Below, in pieces: positions 1 to 10,936 of a stretch of DNA of 64,000 nt. The notes under the pieces are model-generated. The model made no database searches. It was given only the letters and a program-made list of their open reading frames with translations, and was not told the origin of the DNA. The first letter of the stretch is position 1, and each line of letters begins with the position of its first letter. The DNA comes from Tomocerus qinae (taxonomy: Eukaryota; Arthropoda; Collembola; Entomobryomorpha; Tomoceridae): assembly GCA_020055645.1 (NCBI GenBank), contig CM034546.1, positions 28,954,001 through 29,018,000 on the forward strand, written 5' to 3'. Position numbers and translations under genes: made by a program.

Positions 1-489
1 ATGCTCAAATAAAAACATGAAAATTCCATTTAACTATTGTTTTTATAAAGAACTATTTTCAGGCGAATTCCCGGAATATTTATCTGGATCAACGCAATAC
101 TATAAATAAAGTAAACATATTTTCAACATTGGTGCATTATATTTATTTAACTGTTGACAAAGACAAAGGCCCAAGATATAATAATTATGATTATTAGATA
201 GCTATATAAAATGTTGGAGTTGGGCAGTATCATGTTCAAGCATAAGTATGAGAGTTATTATTGTGATATATCTTTCAGGAGTAGACAAAGGTAAGAAATT
301 GAGATGGAAATAGGATCATTATCCGGCCATTTTTGACTTATTTTCGTCTATATGAACTTTTAGCCCTCCCCCCGGAAACTCAATTCTGTATACGTGCATA
401 CTATTTTCTAGTACACCATGTTTTATGATTGTGCATCAAATTGGCTTTCCAAATGTAATCAGGAGTATTATATTGAAGACAATGATATC
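1..489. other. Spacer downstream of A1, left window edge
   Basis: No gene is seen. The first 120 or so bases match 10254-10370, which lies in the same position downstream of A4. This shows that the spacers were duplicated together with the receptor genes and that the array may continue past the left edge of the window. Confidence 0.6.
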
Positions 490-1769
490 TTAATTCAGAA
501 GGAGAGTGATAGTATAGTTGACAATATTTGACATCAATGCGACAACAGTATCTCTGGTGATTACGCAGAACATTCCAATACGTATGCCAAATGGCATAAA
601 AGATGCGATTGTTTTTCTATCTACTTTACTTGGGAGAATTGAATGCCAGTCATGAATGAAATCTGAGGACAGAGAATATATGTAGGCAGATTGTGTCATT
701 AGGACTATTTGTTGTAGTATTACAACAGCTGAAATATAAGGGAAGAAAAGGTAGGTAGGCATTCCAAATTCATGATACAGTTTAAGGGTTGCAAAATTAC
801 CTAAAATGGCTAATAGTGTACCTGTGCCTGTGTAAAGGGGAAGGATAAATCTAACTAGATGCATAATTCTTTGATTAATTAGTCTAAGACAGGTGTACAT
901 ATGTTTTCCTGATATGAATTTGTTTCGCAGTCCAGATTTAAATTTTGAATATGATATTTTTTTATGAATGGAAAGTTTACGCAGCCAATGAAGATTGGAA
1001 TGTACGTATATCACTGCAATTATCACTACTAACAAAACATTCATGACAGCACAAGTGACAATATACATATGAAATGCAGACATAATAAAAAACGAGATGA
1101 TTCGAGTGCTCAGCTGAAACCGTGAAGAATTGGGAAGAGCCCAAGAGAATAAATGCAACTCTTCAAAAGATAATTTTATCGAACAGCAAATTATTAGGAA
1201 GGCGACCGCGGGGAAAGTAAATTTTAAGAGGAATCCTAATGTCCTCATCCAATAGGTTGCTTCAATCACTGCCGTATCAACAGGGAACTTTGCTATATAG
1301 AAAATACAAATGTTATACCGTTGGAATTTCTATATACAGATATACTGACATTATTTAAAGAAAATAATTTTCTGTAATATTTCTTTGACATATGTGGGAC
1401 TTATCTCTGTATATTTTGTCGTACAGAAGAAGATTGTTGATAACTCTTGCAATTTCTTCTGGATTGAGACACGACATTGTTTGAATTGAAATCGAAGAAA
1501 CTCCCATGAAAATGAAAATCAGGAAAATTGCCAAGCTTGTGATATTCAGAAATGGATTTTCCAAAAATATCTGAGAAATTACGACAGCGGTTGTGGAAGG
1601 TCACAAAAATCATGAGAAACAAGTTGAAAAACGAGAGAATCTTCTTTACCGTTTGATCAGTCTTTCTCGTGATCAATTTTTCGGCGTCGTAATCCCACAA
1701 ACCAAATTTGACAAAATCAGAAATTTGAAAATATTGTTTTGTAAATTCTCTCATGGCTTTGGTCGTCAT
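490..1769 (-). pseudogene. A1: family-A chemoreceptor, broken
   Basis: Two-exon member of family A on the minus strand: exon 1 at 1769-1405, intron of 112 bp, exon 2 at 1292-490. Exon 2 is an open frame with the whole family pattern (FHMYIVTC, YTCLRLINQR, FCVITRDTVVALMSN, NYTITLLLN at the end). Exon 1 is 365 nt instead of the 367 nt of intact copies. Compared with A4 and A6 it lacks 2 nt near 1594-1596, so the frame is lost after LMIFVTFHN and resumes in another frame as ISQIF-like then ENPFLNITSLAIF. The donor is also altered: where the other genes have GAG then GTAAG, this one has GAG then ATAAG. Two independent lesions argue for a pseudogene, although a single assembly error could explain the deletion alone. 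It groups with A4 and A6 by short intron, MTTK start and shared upstream DNA. Confidence 0.85.
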
Positions 1770-2050
1770 TTTTTCTATCTGGTATTTAGCTCCTAATCAA
1801 ATGAGACTTTCGACTTTTCGTTTCTGGCGTTTCACCGTATGTAATTCGAAATAGCTTTAGAAATAGTTTGTTAGTTTAGAATAACTGAGGAAATAAAGTT
1901 CCGATTGAAATTCAATATGAATTGCTCTAACTCAATTTTAATTTTTCACTAAGCAATGAATTGTCTTTAAAATAGGATCTTAATAGTCTGTATTTGCTAT
2001 ACTACTGACCTTTTAAAAATATTTTTTGCCTTGTGGAGGTACGAATAAAA

Positions 2051-2160
2051 CAATGTTGATCTAGATAATTTAAAATATTATAAATAGCGGCTCTATTGAA
2101 AATGTTTGCACTTAACAAATTATTGAACAGAAAACCTTGTATGCCTGGCCTATATATAGC
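2051..2160 (-). promoter_or_regulatory. Conserved upstream block of A1 with TATA-like run
   Basis: Lying about 285-390 bp before the A1 start, this block shares with other A genes a run reading (plus strand) CAATGTTGATCTAGATAATT and then TAAAATATTATAAATAGCGG. The CCTGGCCTATATATAGC stretch at 2144-2160 is matched upstream of A4 (near 12863) and A6 (20084-20100). It could hold the core promoter or an untranslated exon. Conservation could also simply reflect recent duplication, so function is inferred. Confidence 0.35.
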
Positions 2161-2632
2161 TCTGCCATTCTACACTCAATGTATAATGAATATATAAGGT
2201 ATATATGAAAGATATTGACAAAAGTTTTATACATGTTTTTAAGTTCAGCCCACTGTAAGTATACATTTATTTTTAGATCCACAGGAAAATGACGACACAC
2301 ATTAAAGAAATGGTAAAGTTTATCCTAAGTATTGTTTTACTTACCGTTTTGTCAACACCAAATTGTCAAATCTTTAACCTATTCTAACTTAAGCTAATCA
2401 TGTATAATTCTGTTGACAAATTGGGATGGTTCCGTATTTTACCATGACTCCAAAAGAACATTTGTCTTCAAGATGCTCACCACAAAGTCTTAGTTTAGCA
2501 TTTCAGATTTTAGAACCCCAGAGTCACGTCAAAAGAAATTAGTTTTACAAGAGACAAAATTTGACAAAATGTTACTCTGTATTAATCTTGAACAAATTTG
2601 TATAATATTTATGTAATGGCGTACCAAATTGG

Positions 2633-2825
2633 AAAAAATTGGACAAAATTTATTTTGTTTTGAAGAAAGTTGGACAAAACTTATTTTCATCTGGAGAAAG
2701 TTTGGCAAAACTTATTTTGTTCTGGAGAAAGTTGGACAAAACTGATTTTGTTCTGGAGAACGTTGGGCAAAACTTATTTTGTTCTGGAGAAAGTTTGACA
2801 AAATTATTTTCGTTCTGGACAATAT
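2633..2825. repeat. 31-bp minisatellite, about six copies
   Basis: Six tandem imperfect copies of a unit close to AAAGTTGGACAAAACTTATT followed by TTGTTCTGGAG. The unit changes at single positions (TTGGAC, TTGGGC, TTTGAC), so the array is moderately old. Similar GGACAAAACT words occur inside the hAT-like MITE at 6434-6616 and near 6760, which suggests the array grew from a mobile-element fragment. The 62-residue open frame across it is only a by-product of the repeat. Confidence 0.85.
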
Positions 2826-3709
2826 AAAATGCAATCGTTAATCGTTGGAAATGAACGAGAAAAAATATGAATAACTGTTTTAATAAGTAGGAGCAGTAAT
2901 GAGCAAATTGTATATTATTTTATTTTATTATTATGTTTATAATAATATATTTATAAGTATAATATTTTATATTATTGCCAATAAATGATATTCAATGCTT
3001 TTCCCCAACAATATCATAAAAATGTCAAAAGAGTCGTAATATAGTTTTGTCATTTCTGTATTTGCTTAATAAATTGCACCTTTACCCCAACTAGCTACCT
3101 ACTAAATTGTGGCATGATTTTAATGTGTTTGTATTATTTGGCATATAAAAAGCTATAATGTAAAAGCATTATTATAAATTATAAGTCTTTTAAAAGGGTT
3201 TCCGCAATATACACCCTATTAATGTTAAGGTAACTTTAATATATTTCAACTAAAAGTCAAGCCAATACCAGGAACTATTTATCTTTGTCCTACCCTATTT
3301 CCAGGTAAAGAAAAACAATATTATTTCTCTTCCTTATGTCTGACAAACGCTTATGAATAATTTAGGAGAAAACCATCTTACAAGCATAAGATAATTCTGC
3401 CACTACACAGAATATCAAATATTGAAGCAAACTTTAGATGGCCATTGTATATAATTATTATAGTATTTGGATTCACACTTTCTTGTTCAGTTTGTGACAG
3501 AAGGGTAATGTGAGACTGTATGAAGTGTTACGTTAAACAATTAATTATTTTTAGACATGTTAGCCAGTTCAGGTTTGTATTCCAAACTTATAAATTGCCT
3601 TGACCCGGCCAAAGTGCTTGTATTCACTCAGATGAAATTTGTAACAAAATAACGCGTACACAAATTGTAAGACCCCTAGCTTGCCAAAGGTGGGAATTCG
3701 GATAAACTG

Positions 3710-3960
3710 ATTCTACCCTTGTTCAATTTTCGAGAGAATTGGGGATGCCGCATGGAAAATGAGCCATGAGACGAAGAAAATAATAAAAACTACACTCAGA
3801 CTTATGGAATGACTCAAAAGAATTATTTATTAGGTCTTGACTCAGGGACTTGGGATATGGATTGACGTTTGGGGAGTCTGGGGAGTCGGAGTGGGTGAAT
3901 AAGGGAGTGAGCGAATGAGAGGTGAGCTCGGTCCCTTAAATTCGGGAGTGGAAATATATT
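3710..3960. repeat. Interspersed repeat, copy 1
   Basis: Shares with 26580-26830 the order CCTTGTTCAAT, GAGAGAATTGGG(G/A)TTGCCG, TTATGGAATGACTCA, TTTTTATTAG-like, then GAGAGGTGAGC(T/A)CG(G/A)TCCCTTA. The copy is longer on both sides and purine-rich in the middle (GGGGAGTCTGGGGAGTCGGA). It may be an LTR or another non-coding transposon part, but I found no convincing terminal repeats. Confidence 0.6.
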
Positions 3961-4260
3961 ACACAGATAGAAAACATACAGATAAAATTAGGAGACAGCG
4001 CCAGAGCTCCGACTTCGCTTTACCAACATGTTTTTTATTATCAATGCATTCAGCATGGCTATGACTTATGACAGCTTCTAGATATATTTGCATTACTATG
4101 CTTGTTTTAGGTTTCTACAGTTCAACTGGAAAAATGTATGCACAGTATTTTGTTTAAATTGAAACTGATTTTTCTAGTACATTTGCGTGCATGAATTAAT
4201 TTTTCATCAAATCAGGAAAAAATTGAGGAAACAACAAAAGTATCATTCAAGAGTGCGATA

Positions 4261-5841
4261 CTATGATTCAAGTAATAGCGTGATGGTATAATTAACAATA
4301 TTTGACATTAATGTTACAACTGTACCTCTAGTGATTACACAGAATCCTCCCATACGAATACCAATTGGCATAAAAGATGAGATAATCTTCCTATCTACTT
4401 CTTTTGGGAGTATGGAATGCCAGTCGTCACAGAAATCTGTGGATAGGGAATATATGTAGGCAGATTGGGTCAACAGGACTATTTGTTGCAATATTATAAC
4501 AGCTGAAATGTAAGGGAAGAAAAGGAAGATAGGTATTCCAAATTCATGATACATTCTAATGCTTGCAAAATTACATAAAATCACTGTTAGTGTACCTGCA
4601 GCTGTGTAAACAGGAAGGACAAATCTAACCAAATACATCGCTCTTTGATTCATGAGTCTTAGACAGGTGTACAGATGTTTCCGCGATATGAATTCTTGAC
4701 GCTGTTCAGATCTAAACTTTAAAGATGACAATCTTTTACGAATTGAAAGTTTACGCAACCAATGAAGAGTAGAATGCACGTAGAGAACTGTTATAATAAC
4801 TACTAATGTAATATTCATGACGCCACAAGTGAAAATACACATATGAAATGTAAGCAAAATAAAAAAGTAGATGATTCGAATACTCAGGCAGAATTTTAAA
4901 ACATTAGGAAGAACCCAAGAAAATATGTGTACATCTTCAATAGATAATTTTACCGAACAGCCTATTGTAAAGAAGGTGATGATGGGAAAAGTAAGTTTTA
5001 AGAGAACAGCCAAAGATTTCATCCTGTATGTGCCTTCAATCGCTGGCATGTCATCACGGAATTTTTCTAAAGAAATTACAATTAATGTAAAATTAATATT
5101 TCTAGTTTCTTAATTCTGTTTTTCTTGACTCTCTTTCCATATAAACAGACGGCGGCTGAAGCCGTCCTTCTTTTAAAATTAATTATTATACCTTTTTATA
5201 GTAAAATTTTTAAAATATTCCTTTAAATGATTAGTCTGGCTTTATTATTGAAATATTTTGCTTGTTATTACTGTCAAATACACCAACATTGAATGTTTTA
5301 ATAGTTTGAAACTTGAAACGAGTCTTAGACAATCTGTAAATAGGAGACGGACTTCTAAATATTATACTAGTTTAGTTATATAACATTATTTTTACACACA
5401 CAAGCATTTTTATTTTACAACAGTTTTAAAGAAAATAAGCTTTTGTTATTGGTTTTGGTATGTATGAGAATTACCTCTGTATATTTTGTCATAGAGGAGA
5501 AGATTGTTGAATACTTTCACCACGTCTTCTAAATTAAGACACGCTGTTATTTGAATCGACATTGAAGATATTCCCATGAAAATGAAATTCAGAAAAACCG
5601 CCAAACTTGCAATGTCAAGAAACGGTTTTTCTAAAAATATCTGGGCAATTACGACAGCAATTGTGTAAAAGTTCACAAGAGTCGTGACGGCCAGATTGAA
5701 ATATGAGACAATAATTTTTATCTTCTGATTAGTTTTCTTCATGATCAATTTCTTCGCGTCGTAATCCAAAAGGCCAAATTTTAGAGTTTCGGAAATTTGA
5801 AAATATTGTTTTGCAAATTCTCTCATAGCGTTGGTTGTCAT
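4261..5841 (-). CDS. A2: family-A 7TM chemoreceptor candidate (390 aa)
   Basis: Exon 1 is 5841-5475 and exon 2 is 5066-4261; the 408-bp intron has a GTAATT donor and a TTCTTTAG acceptor and splits the codon after DKIYR. The ATG at 5841 is chosen because MTTNAMREF is shared by nearly all copies; further upstream only a TTG is in frame. Hydrophobic segments fit seven helices, roughly at residues 44-66, 78-100, 140-165, 180-218, 262-290, 293-325 and 357-388. Shared family marks are DYDAKKL near 27, YTCLRLMNQR near 253, DDWHSILP near 330 and NYTITLLL at the end. The length and C-terminal pattern G-x-F-C-V-I-T-R suit the insect GR/OR superfamily, but the TYhhhhhQF signature is missing, so membership is inferred. 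No lesions are seen. Confidence 0.75.
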
Positions 5842-7676
5842 TTTTTCAATTAAGGTGATCAGATCAGAATTCAACTTTGAGTTCCGTTATAATTGAAAAC
5901 TATCTTTGGTCTTTGGAATAGTCTGTTCTATGTCCTTCATCTAATGAAATAAAATTTTGCAATGCAAATCCTTATAAAACTAAATCCCCGCCGAGACTTT
6001 AGCAATAAATAATCAGTAAATTTGCTTTTGTATTTTTCTCTACTATTCACCTTTTAAATATTGTTAGCCATACAGGTCCAAAGGAGACAATGTCAGTCTA
6101 GACAATTTACATTATTTTAGATAGTGGCTAGATGTATATTATGTATTTGCGACTTATATAAATTAAATCAATACAATATTACCTCATATCTGCCAATGGA
6201 TGCTTGTGGATTAATAAGCAGAAAACTTTCTATACCTAATGCATATAGTTCAATATTGTATTCTATCTATCAGCAATATTACAGATATGGGCAAAAGTTT
6301 TATACATGCTTTTGGTTCTGCCCATTACGAGTATTAATTTATTTTCTTATATACCAATACCAACAACGCCAACGTCTAATAGTACATATTGAAGAAATGG
6401 CATAATTCTACCCTGCCTGACAGGTCATGTATGCAGGGTTGCGTTTTGTCCGGACAAAACTATTACTGTCCAGGATGAAATTAGTTTTGTCCACTATCTA
6501 TCCAGGACAAAAGTGGACAAAACTAATTTCTTCCAGGACAAAACTAGTTTTGCCCTGGATAAAACCACTTTTATCCACTTTTGTCCACACCTTCCTATCC
6601 GGATACCGCAACCCTGCATGTATGTATTTTACTATGACTGTAAAATACCATTTCTTGGCTTGGACAGTTATAAGGAAACCCAAAGTCTTGGTTTAGCATT
6701 ATATAATACGACTTACGACATTTTAGAATCTGAGAGTGAGATTGTCATAACGATGACGTTAGTTAAAGTTGGACAAAACAAATTTCTTTTAAGTCATAAC
6801 AAAATATTTTCGTCTGGGACATAATTAATGCCTCTATTAGCCTTTAGCTTAGCACTCTACATTAAAATAAGTTTATAGTGTTAATAAGTTATTTTATACA
6901 CTCCATAAGAACGTACACAGGTTGAAGCACATTGCTTTAATATATTCCAAGTAGCCAATGTCTTGCTAAACTCAGTAGCTATAATCCTACGTTTGAATTG
7001 CAGATAAACAAAGGCAATATTTCTGTCTCGTAATGCTTAGGAATAATTAATGAGCAGAAAATCCTACATTATATAAATCAGCCAATATTTAGAATGAATC
7101 AAATATTAAAGCAATATTGAGTTTACAAGGGTATTGTATATACAATAAATGGTTTTATTTAGACGATATTATGGCCATCTGTTTACATACAGTTATATTA
7201 AATGTACATAATCTTATAGTATTTATTTAATGTGGTTTGCTACAGACTAAATATATTAAAGTATTACAATAGTAGCTCTTATTACACTTAAGTAATTTGT
7301 TTATCGATTAATTTGGGTCGATCTTACTGAATACACTTTTTACCAGTACAAATACAAAGATCCTCAGCATTTTGTACATCGTAAAGGATGATGTAATTAT
7401 CAGTAGTATGTAAACATAGTTAACAATAAGGGCCGCTAGAGGTGAGACATTAAGATTTTATGGACTCTTATTTCAGACACAACGGCGATAATACTGATAC
7501 CAGGGTGCTTGTGGGTTGCTTTTTTACGGACGTCACTTAAAACTGGACAAATTATAATTCTGCAATACACAGCATTTTATTTTCATTTCTTATTTTTCTA
7601 GTATATTGGTGTACATGATTGAAATTTCATCCTATCAGGAAAGAGATAGGAAGACAACTACAATACCAGAGTTATA
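5842..7676. other. Spacer between A3 and A2
   Basis: No gene is seen. The family-A upstream block lies at about 6085-6130 and a hAT-like MITE at 6434-6616. The remainder is AT-rich DNA similar to other A spacers. Short open frames around 6427-6824 lie across the MITE and are not genes. Confidence 0.6.
6434..6616. mobile_element. hAT-type MITE, 183 bp, CAGGGTTGCG ends
   Basis: The element starts CAGGGTTGCG and ends CGCAACCCTG, a 10-bp terminal inverted repeat. It is flanked on both sides by CATGTATG (6426-6433 and 6617-6624), an 8-bp target duplication as expected for the hAT superfamily. The inside is made of inverted GTCCGGACAAAAC / TTTTGTCC words that would fold into hairpins. It has no coding capacity. 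Confidence 0.88.
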
Positions 7677-9297
7677 TTATAAATTAAGAAGAAGTGTGAT
7701 GGTGTAATTAACAATATTCGACATCAATGCAACAATGGTACCTCTGGTTACTACACAGAACTCTCCCATACGTATGCCAATTGGCATAAGAGATGTCATT
7801 GTTTTCCTATCTACTTCCTTTAGGAGTATGGACTGCCAGTCATGACAGAAATCTGTGGACAGGGAATATATGTAGGCAGATTGGGTAAATAGCATTATAT
7901 TCATTATTGTTATGGTAATTGAAATATAAGGGAAGAAAAGGTAGGTGGGCATTCCAAAATGGTGATACATTTTAATGGTTGCAAAATTACATAAAATCAC
8001 TAATAGTGTGCCTGTAGCTGTGTAAACAGGAAGAACAAATCTAACTAAATACATTGATCTTTGGTTTACGAGTCTTAGGCAGGTGTACAGATGTTTTCCC
8101 GTTATGAATTCTTGACCCGGTTCCGATCGAAACTCTGACGAGGATAATCTTTTACGAATGGAAATTTTACGCAGCCAATGAACAGTGGAATGTACATATA
8201 GTACTGTTATCATCACTACTAATCCAACATTTATGCTCTCACAAGTTATAATATACATATGAAATACAGACAAAATGAAAATAGAGATGATTCGAGTGCT
8301 CAGCTGAAATTCTGAAAGATTGGGAAGAACACAGGAGAACAGATCTAACTCTTCAACACATAATGGTATCGAACAGCCTACTATAAGGAAAGCGACGGTG
8401 GGAAACGCAAATTTTAAGAGAATGCCCAACATCTTTATCCAGTATTTGTCTTCAATCACTGACATGTCTTCACGGAATTTTTCTATACAAATTACAGAAG
8501 AGTTAGTATTTACAGTTTCTCTATGTGGGCAGGGAACAACAAAGGTACACATTTTTGCCAAAAAGTAAAGAAGCACTAGTTTAAAAAAAACTACTTTTTA
8601 GAAACTACTTTTAAAAAAAGATATTACTTTTTAAAAAACTACTACTTTAAAAAAATACTGCTTTTAAAATAATACTACTTTAAAAAATACTACTTTTAAA
8701 GAAATACTACTTTCAAAAATACTACTTTTAGTTTAAAAAAGGCTTTTTTGTGTTTTTAGCTTGTTTATATGTAAAGTGGAAGTAAATGGGGCTAATTGCT
8801 ACATCAAAAAAGATAAAACGGATAAAAAGGACTGATTTTTAAAAATTTACTGCTACTTTATTTATTAAAATCTTGACCTGTTTTTGAGTTCTCTTAATCA
8901 GTATGTAGAGATCGATTGTATGTAACTTACGTCTGTATATTTTGTCATACAGAAGAATATCGCTGAAATCTCTCGCCAAGTCTTCTGGATTGAGACACTC
9001 CATTACTTGAATTGTCATTGAAGAGACTCCCATGAAAATGAAAATCAGGAAAATAGCCAAGCTTGTGATATTGAGAAACGGATTTTTCAAAAATATCTGA
9101 GAAATTACGACAGAAATTGTGTAGATAGTGACAAGGGTCACGACAGCCAAATTAAAATACGTGAAAATGATCTTGATCTTTTGACCAGTTTTTCTCATAA
9201 CCAATTTTTCCGCGTCGTAATCGCATAAACCAAATTTTATTTTTTCTGCGATTTGAAAATATTGTTTTAAAACGTCTCTCATGGAGTTGGTTGTCAT
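7677..9297 (-). CDS. A3: family-A 7TM chemoreceptor candidate (390 aa)
   Basis: Exon 1 runs 9297-8931 and exon 2 runs 8482-7677, with a donor GTAAGT and an acceptor TTGTATAG. The junction codon becomes CAA, so this copy reads YRQKFRED where most have YR(A/E)KFPDD. Both exons have the standard lengths (367 and 806 nt) and no stops. The otherwise conserved LWDYDA motif of exon 1 is LCDYDA here, and LLYDKIYR is preceded by FSDI rather than FNN. Exon 2 carries FHMYIITCESINVGLV, YTCLRLVNQR, CHDWQSIL, FCVVTRGTIVALMSN and the end NYTITLLLNL. The 448-bp intron is the longest of the family because it holds a low-complexity tandem repeat. Likely a membrane receptor of the GR/OR type; the ligand is unknown. 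Confidence 0.75.
8577..8740. repeat. Low-complexity tandem repeat in the A3 intron
   Basis: About ten imperfect copies of a 14-18-bp unit near ATACTACTTTTAAAAA fill the middle of the intron. After it comes TTTATATGTAAAGTGGAAGT and CTACATCAAAAAAG, words that return at about 50850-50890, so this segment may be the tail of an interspersed element. Confidence 0.8.
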
Positions 9298-10936
9298 TTC
9301 TCCAGCAATTTTTGTGTTTTCTAACAAAGTCTTAATTGGTTCATTTCCCTTTCCGTGATAATCGTATCCACTATCTACTATCCTTTACTTAATTTACTCC
9401 TCATATATGGTAATTTGAACCACCACTACCACCAACCTAGTAGGTTGGTGGTTCAAAGTTATACTAGCTGCCGATTCGTTTAAATAAACCTAGCTTGGGG
9501 AAAATTTCTAGGATATGAAGTAATGCACATTGCTTTATAATGTAAAACTCTGGATATTCCTTTATTTTGTAGCCACTTTCATTTATATTGTTATTCTTAT
9601 TGGGATACCTGGACAGCAATGTTGGGCCAGGCATTTAAAATATTTTTACTCTACGTGCATACTATTTCTATATTCCTTGCAAATAGATACAATCACTATT
9701 TGTTATGTTTCATTTCTTTCCGCAGCTTATAAATAAACAACACTGAATGCCTTGGCTGTGCTTTAGTTGACTATACTTATAATCTACTCATAAGGAACAT
9801 GTAGCTTAAACATGTCTATTGCTTAACCCATTTAATTTTGCAAAAGTATACATGTGGGAAGCCAAAAATTCATTATTTTGTTTTGTTGGTCTTAAGGAGT
9901 GGTAAAACCTTATAAATTAGGTATTTCGAGTAGGTTTATCATGTCTGACTTATTATTATTTATGCTGGCTTTCTATTGATTATTATATAGAGCTATGTCC
10001 TTCTTCTACATACACATACATTGGGAGTTTATATACTCGGAACATGCTTTATGCCTGCTAAAGACAGTTTTAGAGTTTAATAATTTTAATTTTTTGGATA
10101 ATACTTAAGTCTATTTATATGGTAGCTCCAATACATAAAACCAAAAGCAATGGCCTGTGTGTCGCAATATCAGTATGATTTGAATACTGATACTTGTAGA
10201 ATAATACACCCACAACTTAGTCAACATATTATTTTTTGAAATACTTTCCTCCGTGCTCAAAGAAATACATGAAAGTTCCATTTAACTATTGTTTTTATTA
10301 AGAAATATTCCCAGGCGAATTCTCGGAATATTTATCTGGATCAACATAATACTATAAATAAAGTAAAACAACAAGACAAATCCACCAAACATTTTTTTTC
10401 AATATTGATGCATTATATTTTATTTTATTGCTGCCAAAGACAAAGACACAAGAAATATAGTATAATTATTAGATAGCTATATAAATGTGTTTGTGAGCAG
10501 TCTCAAGATATATACGACAACTACATAGATATCATTTAATATTTAAGGTGAAAGCAAACTCTAAAAGCTTATTGGCATTAGGAGAGTTGTGTTATTGTAC
10601 ATGATAAAAACAAAAACATGCAGTAAGGATGTTGGGAAACCCAAGTGGAGGAAAACGCAAAATTCTCTCGCTGGTAATGAGTTGTAAATAGAAAGCTATA
10701 ATTGCAGTTACGCGGATGAGTTTAAAATAACAGTGATGAAACGTGGGTAGCAGCACCAGTAACAAAGGTTATCAAAGCGGACAATGTTAGGCGTCATGGA
10801 AAAGTTAGGCGGTGGTTTAAGGATATTATATTTATAAGGACTTCATTGATTAATACTAGTACATGATTTATGAAATGGTATAATATTGTTTTTCCTACCC
10901 TAATGAGGACATATTATATTCAGGACAATGATATTA
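9298..10936. other. Spacer between A4 and A3
   Basis: No receptor gene is seen. A perfect palindrome with 12-bp arms, ACCACCAACCTA / TAGGTTGGTGGT, lies at 9428-9452. The stretch 10254-10370 is a copy of the first 120 bases of the window. In 10731-10830 the plus strand reads SDETWVAAPVTKVIKADN then VRRHGKVRRWFKD; this has the flavour of the end of a non-LTR reverse transcriptase (the WxGHVxR region) but is too short to call. Confidence 0.5.

Larger units (their letters stand above)
1770..4260. other. Spacer between A2 and A1
   Basis: No gene is seen. From 2051 to 2160 lies the upstream block shared by family A genes, then a 31-bp minisatellite (2633-2825) and an interspersed repeat (3710-3960) that recurs near 26580. 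The short open frames here do not resemble any protein I recognise. Confidence 0.6.
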
